Shown: positions 59,491 through 64,000 of the stretch, one piece after another
Position numbering within the stretch: the first letter of the stretch is position 1
Layout of the letters: every line of letters begins with the position of its first letter
Origin: Photobacterium sanguinicancri
GTDB taxonomy: Bacteria > Pseudomonadota > Gammaproteobacteria > Enterobacterales > Vibrionaceae
DNA length: 64,000 nt
Assembly: GCF_002265265.1 (NCBI RefSeq)
Contig: NZ_NOIF01000001.1
Span: forward strand, 62,001-126,000
Direction: 5' to 3'
Program-made: the position numbers and the translations under genes
The notes under the pieces: generated by a model
What the model saw: only the letters and a program-made list of their open reading frames with translations
Told to the model about the DNA's origin: nothing
Database searches by the model: none

Positions 59491-60849
59491 TTACACCAAG
59501 AAGATAGTGGCTAGTCCCAAGAACACAGATAGACCAACAATATCGGTGATGGTGGTCAATGCCATGCCTCCCGCTAAGGCGGGGTCGATATTGAATTTTT
59601 TGAGCATAACCGGAATACAAACCCCCGCCACACCGGCAATGATCAAGTTGGTGAGCATGGCGCCAGCAATGATCGCTCCGAGTATGATGTCGCCTTTCCA
59701 CAGTACAACGACGCCACCAATGATCAGTGCCCATAGCAGGCCATTGATTAAGCCTACGCGTGCTTCTTTGCTTAGTAGCCAGCGGGTGTTCGAATCCCCG
59801 ATATGACCAACGGCTAAACCACGGATCACTAGCGCGACCGTTTGGTTACCAGCCACCCCACCCATCGATGGTACAATCGTCATTAGAACGGCAATGGCAG
59901 CCATTTTATCGAGTGTGGCTTCAAACATGTTCGACACAGATGCCGCCGCAAGCGCTGCCAGTACGTTAACCCCAAGCCAAATACTACGGCTACGGGCTGA
60001 CTTCATAACTGGTGCAAAGGTATCTTCTTCATCATCCATACCCGCCATACTCATCATGGAGTGCTCTGCGTCTTCACGAATGATATCGACCACATCATCG
60101 ATGGTGATACGACCGACAAGGTGATTGTTGCTATCAACAACAGGTGCCGATAACCAGTTACGGCGTTCAAACAGGTTAGCGATTTCACTGTCATCCATGT
60201 CGACAGGGATCGCTTCATCCGAATCTTCCATGACTTCACGGATTTCAATGTCAGGCTGGGTGGTAACGAGTGTTGCCAATGAAATATGGCCGATTAGATA
60301 TTCATTTTCATCGACCACATACAGAGCATCTGTCGCTTCAGGCAACTCACCACGCATGCGCAAATAACGTAAAACCACATCAGCCGTTACATCACCACGA
60401 ATGGTAATGAAGTCGGTACTCATCATACCGCCGGCACTGTCTTCTGAGTAGGCTAACGCTTTCTCAACACGATGACGGTCAGTGGCATCCATTTGCGCCA
60501 ATACTTCTTGGTAGCGCTCGTCTGGTAGGCTACGAAGGACATAAGCGACATCATCACTTTCCATGCCTTCAGTAACAGCCGCCAGTTTCTCTGGTGCCAT
60601 TTGTGCAACGATGCCGTCTTTTACGTCTTCAGACAGCTCGTCAAGGATTTCACCTTGCTCTTCAGGATCGGTTAATTGCCACAGCACCTGACGTTCTTTC
60701 GGCGGTGAAGCCTCTAACAGGTGGGCAATGTCTTCCGGTTCCATGTCTTGCAACAGGCGGCGAACGTGAACAAACATGCCATTTTCTAAGGCCTTGTTCA
60801 CTTCTTGTAAGGTTTGGTGGGTATTGTCTTGCTCTAGTAGATCCGCCAT
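59491..60849 (-). CDS. mgtE: Magnesium transporter MgtE
   Basis: 452 residues. An N-terminal superhelical domain (QEVNKALENGMFVHVRRLLQDMEPEDIAHLLEASPPKERQVLWQLT), two CBS domains (STDFITIRGDVTADVVLRYLR; ISLATLVTTQPDIEIREVMEDSDEAIPVDMDDSE..LVGRITIDDVVDII) and five C-terminal membrane helices (VLMTIVPSMGGVAGNQTVALVIRG and on) make a full MgtE channel, gated by cytosolic Mg2+. The ATG at 60849 gives the family's MADLLEQD start; a frame going up to 60981 would add 44 unlike residues. No clear ribosome binding site is visible before it. Confidence 0.95.
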   Translation of the reverse strand: MADLLEQDNTHQTLQEVNKALENGMFVHVRRLLQDMEPEDIAHLLEASPPKERQVLWQLTDPEEQGEILDELSEDVKDGIVAQMAPEKLAAVTEGMESDDVAYVLRSLPDERYQEVLAQMDATDRHRVEKALAYSEDSAGGMMSTDFITIRGDVTADVVLRYLRMRGELPEATDALYVVDENEYLIGHISLATLVTTQPDIEIREVMEDSDEAIPVDMDDSEIANLFERRNWLSAPVVDSNNHLVGRITIDDVVDIIREDAEHSMMSMAGMDDEEDTFAPVMKSARSRSIWLGVNVLAALAAASVSNMFEATLDKMAAIAVLMTIVPSMGGVAGNQTVALVIRGLAVGHIGDSNTRWLLSKEARVGLINGLLWALIIGGVVVLWKGDIILGAIIAGAMLTNLIIAGVAGVCIPVMLKKFNIDPALAGGMALTTITDIVGLSVFLGLATIFLV

Positions 60850-61320
60850 AGATACAAACTCGGTTGTGCCATCTGAGCAATTCTCTGGATCAAAATGGTT
60901 ACTCAGCCGATGGTGCGCAGAGTGAAAGGGGCCAGAAAATTGGTCAGATGGAAATAATACCGAACAGCTGATATTACCCATGAAGGTAACTGCTGCTCTG
61001 TTTGAGTATGCGTGAATGCCTGTGTAATTGGGGATGATTGAAACCCAAAATAGAGACGATTCAGCATAAACGCAATAAGCTGAATTTTAACGCAATAATG
61101 CGGTTGTTGTCTCACCAGATTTGAGAGTTCGATGAAATTTCATCTGCGTATGAAAAAAGAGCTGGGAAACGGAGGCGTGATATTTCGCAACAAGCGACTA
61201 TTTAGCAACAAGTTAGCTGAGGATGATGACATAAATGGCCATATCATCCTCTGGAGCTTTATTTTTGAAGTGAGTGTTTTTTAAACAGATTTAAGCGAAT
61301 GGCAGGTCAATTACTTGGGA
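60850..61320. other. Long leader/intergenic region between npr and mgtE
   Basis: 471 bases with no credible gene. Visible structures: ATTCAGC..GCTGAAT at 61059-61084, a repeated AACGCAATAA within and after it, and GAGGATGAT..ATCATCCTC at 61219-61251. It should hold the npr transcription end and the mgtE promoter with a long leader. MgtE genes in other bacteria may have an M-box magnesium riboswitch; I could not recognise its conserved parts here. Confidence 0.5.
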
Positions 61321-61596
61321 TTAACTTTCTTCATCGAAGCCTGCTTCTATCAACGAGATAACAGCCTCAAGAGCTAACTCGGCATCGTTGCCTTCCGCGC
61401 TGACCGTGATTTGCTGGCCCTGAGCGGATTCCAGCATTAATAATCCCATCACGCTATCTGCCGTCGCTTGTTTCTCATGGTTACTGATCGTTACCGTTGC
61501 ATCAAAACTTTGTGCCAATTCAACCAACTTAATCGCGGCTCGGGCATGAAGGCCTAGGCGGTTATTGATAAACACATCGCGGCAAAGGTCTGTCAT
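61321..61596 (-). CDS. npr: Nitrogen-PTS phosphocarrier NPr
   Basis: 91 residues, HPr family. The phosphorylated histidine is in [25 protein letters not shown], and the second conserved serine region is [31 protein letters not shown]. NPr passes phosphate from EI(Ntr) to PtsN. The ATG at 61596 overlaps the rapZ stop by 4 bp (ATGA); a longer upstream frame is only rapZ read in another frame. Its phosphate acceptor PtsN is broken in this genome segment. Confidence 0.96.
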   Translation of the reverse strand: MTDLCRDVFINNRLGLHARAAIKLVELAQSFDATVTISNHEKQATADSVMGLLMLESAQGQQITVSAEGNDAELALEAVISLIEAGFDEES

Positions 61597-62444
61597 ATTA
61601 AGCCTTCTAGTGTACGGTGGCGAATTTGAACTTGTTGGCCCGCATGGATAAAGTGCTCGGCCAATTGCTGTGCAACATAGACAGAACGGTGCTGACCACC
61701 AGTACAACCGATAGCGATGGTAAGGTAACTACGGTTGTTTTTTTCTAGCATAGGTAACCAGGTTTCCACGAAATTACGGATCTGATTGGTTAACTGATTT
61801 ACTTCTGGGTGACTAGCTAAGAATTCTTTGACGCCAAGATCAAGCCCTGTCTGGGGTTTGAGTTCAGGCACCCAATGTGGATTAGGTAAGAAGCGAACGT
61901 CAAACACATAATCGGCATCGGTGGGTAAACCATGCTTAAAGCCAAAAGACTCAAACACCATGATTAAGTCGCGATTTTCACGGCCTAAAACACGTGAACG
62001 TACGGTTTCACTTAAATCATGGATAGATTGCTTAGTGGTATCTATGACTAAATCAGCATGTTCTTTTAGATCCGAAAGAATGGCGCTTTCCGATTGGATT
62101 GCTTGTTCCAAGCTCATGTTATTACGAGAGAGTGGATGCAGACGGCGTGTTTCACTATAGCGCTTAACTAGCTCTTTATCGTCAGCATCTAAGAACATGA
62201 CGTTGACATCAAGTTGGCTACTGAGTGATGACAGGATTTTTTGAATCTCACCCGATTGGGTTGGCATATTGCGAACATCAATACTGACGGCAATATCCTG
62301 CTGATTGTTTTCCACGGTTTTGATGAATTGTGGGAGTAAATTTACAGGTAGGTTATCGACACAATAGTACCCAAGATCTTCGAGTACTCGTAATGCCACG
62401 GATTTCCCTGAGCCAGAACGCCCACTTACGACCATTAACATCAT
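61593..62444 (-). CDS. rapZ: RNase adapter protein RapZ
   Basis: 283 residues. Walker [27 protein letters not shown] at the N-terminus, and the C-terminal domain with [22 protein letters not shown] that binds GlcZ/GlmZ small RNAs. RapZ delivers GlmZ to RNase E and so tunes GlmS, the enzyme making glucosamine 6-phosphate for the cell wall. It follows ptsN by 39 bases. In the normal arrangement it is driven from rpoN-hpf-ptsN; here that upstream part is 59 kb away. Confidence 0.97.
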   Translation of the reverse strand: MMLMVVSGRSGSGKSVALRVLEDLGYYCVDNLPVNLLPQFIKTVENNQQDIAVSIDVRNMPTQSGEIQKILSSLSSQLDVNVMFLDADDKELVKRYSETRRLHPLSRNNMSLEQAIQSESAILSDLKEHADLVIDTTKQSIHDLSETVRSRVLGRENRDLIMVFESFGFKHGLPTDADYVFDVRFLPNPHWVPELKPQTGLDLGVKEFLASHPEVNQLTNQIRNFVETWLPMLEKNNRSYLTIAIGCTGGQHRSVYVAQQLAEHFIHAGQQVQIRHRTLEGLI

Positions 62445-62483
62445 GGTTGAATTACCTCAAACAACTTGGAAGGATTACACTCA

Positions 62484-62879
62484 TTATGAGTCATTGGTCA
62501 TGATTTGATAAAGCTCTTGATCAGATTTAGCAGTACGTAATTGTTTACATATCTGCTTATTACTGAGCTTTTCAGCCATGCTCGATAGGGTTTTAAGATG
62601 CTCTTTACACTGTGCGTCTGGCACGAGTAAGGCAAATAGCAAGTCGACAGGTTGATTGTCGATGGCATCAAACTCGATAGGATTATCGCATTGGATCAAA
62701 ATGGCAATGGCTTCATCGCTTTGTGTGATGCGGCCATGAGGTATGGCGATGCCATTACCTATGCCGGTACTGCCCATTTTTTCCCTGCTGAGCATACACT
62801 CAAATAAAGGTTGGGGATTCTGGTCTAAGTGATCTGCAGCGATTTCGCTGATGATTTCTAGAGCGCGTTTTTTGTGCAA
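62484..62879 (-). pseudogene. ptsN: ptsN 3' fragment (codons 21 to end), fused to a group II intron
   Basis: The frame reads KKRALEIISEIAADHLDQ and goes on to a normal PtsN end, with the phosphorylated histidine in GNGIAIPHGRITQ and IEFDAIDNQPVDLLFALLVP. What is missing is the first 20 residues, which lie at 3939-3880. A TTG at 62879 (reading LHKKRAL) could start a 131-residue protein, but no ribosome binding site is evident and the upstream bases are intron sequence in antisense. Loss of the N-terminal helix would likely harm the EIIA fold. Whether any product is made cannot be decided from sequence. Confidence 0.88.
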
Positions 62880-64000
62880 GGGTGTTCACCGTGAGGTGAA
62901 ATCTGAAGGAAGCAAATGGCAAAACTTGGTTGTGACGAACAGAAATCCGATAGTAGGTCACTACAACTTGGGTAACCTAGCAATAGATAGAATAGCCCAA
63001 TGCCTCGACGGGAAGTGTGTAGTGATAAATCAGGCACGGCCAAGGGAAAGAGCAACGTCTTACCTCGGGAGATCTTATTGCCTGTCTCAGATGAGACTAA
63101 TGCAGTAGTGATGCTGTGTGACGGGTGGTAAGAAGTCAGCAGAAGGCATAGTACCTTGAGGAAGTACAACTCAAGGGAAGGCCTGAACTGAATATATCAG
63201 GAAGCAGTCACTAGACACTCAATCATGTGGAGTCATAGCAAGATGAAAATCATCTCTACGTCCCAATGGGCGATACCGCAAGTAAAGCTCATGGTCACGA
63301 AGAATGACAAGCATGGTCGGCGTAGACAGGAGGACGAGTCTTGGTGACCTCAACTTCGTTGATGGAGCAAATCTGCTCTTCAACTAACTTGAATCAAGCT
63401 CTACGAAGAGTGAAGAAGAACAAAGGGTGTGCAGGCGTTGATAAACTCGATATTAATGCCACCATCTCAATGCTTCGACAGTCTTCAAACGGGCAAGCGC
63501 TTCGCCAGAGTCTTCTGGATGGAAGTTATCAACCGCAACCCGTTCTTGGTGTGGAAATCCCCAAACCTAGCGGTGGGGTCAGGCAACTAGGCATCCCAAC
63601 AGTCCTTGATAGAGTTGTCCAACAGGCAATCACTTCAGTGCTGACAGATATCTATGAACTGAAATTCTCCGATAGCAGTTACGGATTTAGACCGAACCGC
63701 AGTGCCCACCAAGCACTAGCGGTAGCCAGTCGCTACATCCGAGAAGGGCGAGGTTATGTGGTAGATATCGACTTAGCGAAATACTTCGATACAGTGAACC
63801 ATGACAGGCTGATGTATAGATTGTCACAGGACATTGCTGATAAACGAGTGTTGAAGCTCATCAGGTCATATCTACAGGCAGGCATAATGCGAAACGGGTT
63901 AGTTGAACAGAGACAACGAGGCACACCACAGGGTGGACCATTATCTCCGTTGCTCTCCAATATCGTATTAGATGAACTGGATAAAGAGTTAGATCGTAGA
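62874..64000 (+). mobile_element. Group IIC-like intron, apparently 5'-truncated, running past the window
   Basis: From 62874 the ptsN sequence gives way to GTGCAAGGGTGTTCACCGTG, then AATCTGAAGGAAGC and, later, AGAAGTCAGCAGAAGGCATAG TACC. These resemble internal domain I-IV parts of the Oceanobacillus iheyensis IIC intron (CGCAAGGGUGUCCGUGG, AAUCUGAAGGAAGC, AGAAGUCAGCAGAAGUCAUAGUACC), compared from memory. In that intron about 75-90 bases, including the GUGYG 5' end, come before the first match, so this copy seems to lack its 5' splice site. The reverse transcriptase frame starts about 470 bases in. The intron lies antisense to ptsN. Domains V/VI and the 3' end are outside the window. Confidence 0.85.
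63344..64000 (+). CDS. ltrA: Group II intron reverse transcriptase/maturase (3' end outside window)
   Basis: 219 codons are visible, open to the right edge. The frame begins at GTG 63344 (or TTG 63341) after AGGAGG at 63328. RT motifs are in order: NLNQALRRVKKNKGCAGVDKLD (RT0/1), EIPKPSGGVRQLGIPTVLDRVVQQAI (RT2), SYGFRPNRSAHQAL, YVVDIDLAKYFDTVNHDRLM (RT3, first catalytic aspartate), and GTPQGGPLSPLLSNIVLDELDKEL (RT4). The YADD box lies beyond the window. It resembles bacterial class C enzymes such as the Geobacillus GsI-IIC RT. It would allow intron splicing and retrohoming, though this copy's RNA seems incomplete at its 5' end. Confidence 0.92.
   Translation, partial: MTSTSLMEQICSSTNLNQALRRVKKNKGCAGVDKLDINATISMLRQSSNGQALRQSLLDGSYQPQPVLGVEIPKPSGGVRQLGIPTVLDRVVQQAITSVLTDIYELKFSDSSYGFRPNRSAHQALAVASRYIREGRGYVVDIDLAKYFDTVNHDRLMYRLSQDIADKRVLKLIRSYLQAGIMRNGLVEQRQRGTPQGGPLSPLLSNIVLDELDKELDRR

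Noticed and set aside
60850-60981. N-terminal extension of MgtE by 44 residues.
   Set aside because: Homologues start at MADLLEQD; the extension has no family likeness and no ribosome binding site was seen at its start.
61219-61251. Stem-loop GAGGATGAT..ATCATCCTC as npr terminator.
   Set aside because: On the npr strand no T-run follows; the T-rich side is on the other strand, where no gene needs it.
60850-61320. M-box (ykoK) magnesium riboswitch before mgtE.
   Set aside because: The conserved core elements could not be found on reading the minus strand.
61321-61707. A 128-codon form of NPr.
   Set aside because: The first 37 codons are rapZ read in another frame; the true start is the ATG overlapping the rapZ stop.
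62858-63169. A 103-codon minus-strand frame, and an 85-codon plus-strand frame, inside the intron 5' part.
   Set aside because: The stretch is structured intron RNA; neither peptide resembles a known protein.

Overview
The window is a chromosomal segment from a gamma-proteobacterium of the family Vibrionaceae. The complete MSHA pilus locus lies between uvrA/ssb/csrD and mreBCD, as it does in Vibrio and Photobacterium, and the core proteins are close to their E. coli and Vibrio counterparts. Photobacterium is my best guess at genus, but that is inference only.

Layout. (a) 2-3530: two overlapping genes for a heterodimeric IrtAB/YbtPQ-like ABC transporter, followed by a decayed DAHP-synthase N-terminal fragment (3527-3838). 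This looks like the edge of a siderophore-type locus. (b) 3880-15098: envelope block. A fragment of ptsN, then hpf, rpoN, lptB, lptA, lptC, kdsC, kdsD and yrbG on the minus strand, and divergently mlaFEDCB, ibaG and murA. (c) 15135-16500: an IS3-family (IS150-type) element missing the orfA-side end, abutting lysC. (d) 16506-25138: lysC with a lysine riboswitch leader, a class V aminotransferase, a PglL-type O-oligosaccharyltransferase, uvrA and ssb with a shared LexA box. (e) 25241-46228: a LysR regulator, csrD (mshH), then mshI-J-K-L-M-N-E-G-F-B-A-A-C-D-O-P-Q with two tandem mshA pilin genes. (f) 46356-57303: mreBCD, maf, rng, yhdP, nit and tldD. (g) 57385-62879: yjgA/darP, pmbA, mgtE, npr, rapZ and the 3' part of ptsN. 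(h) 62874-64000: a group IIC-like intron with its reverse transcriptase, running off the window.

The most striking observation is that ptsN is cut in two. Its first 20 codons sit directly behind hpf at 3939-3880. The rest starts at 62879, fused to the group II intron. The two pieces complement each other without obvious gap or overlap (..AVHCSS / KKRALEII..). In related genomes hpf, ptsN, rapZ and npr are contiguous. Here the two ends of that operon stand 59 kb apart at opposite ends of a block of otherwise ordinary synteny, so the chromosome has been rearranged through a break inside ptsN. The intron copy beside the 3' piece appears to lack its own 5' end (about 75-90 nt compared, from memory, with the Oceanobacillus iheyensis IIC intron). 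A second mobile-element scar, the truncated IS3 copy, joins murA to lysC.

Functionally, the window brings together LPS transport (lpt, kds), phospholipid trafficking (mla), peptidoglycan precursor synthesis and cell shape (murA, mre) and MSHA pilus biogenesis with a c-di-GMP-binding ATPase (mshE) and a degenerate GGDEF/EAL regulator (csrD). It also carries the nitrogen-PTS/RapZ envelope control module, whose IIA component is damaged. No tRNA, rRNA or CRISPR array was seen.
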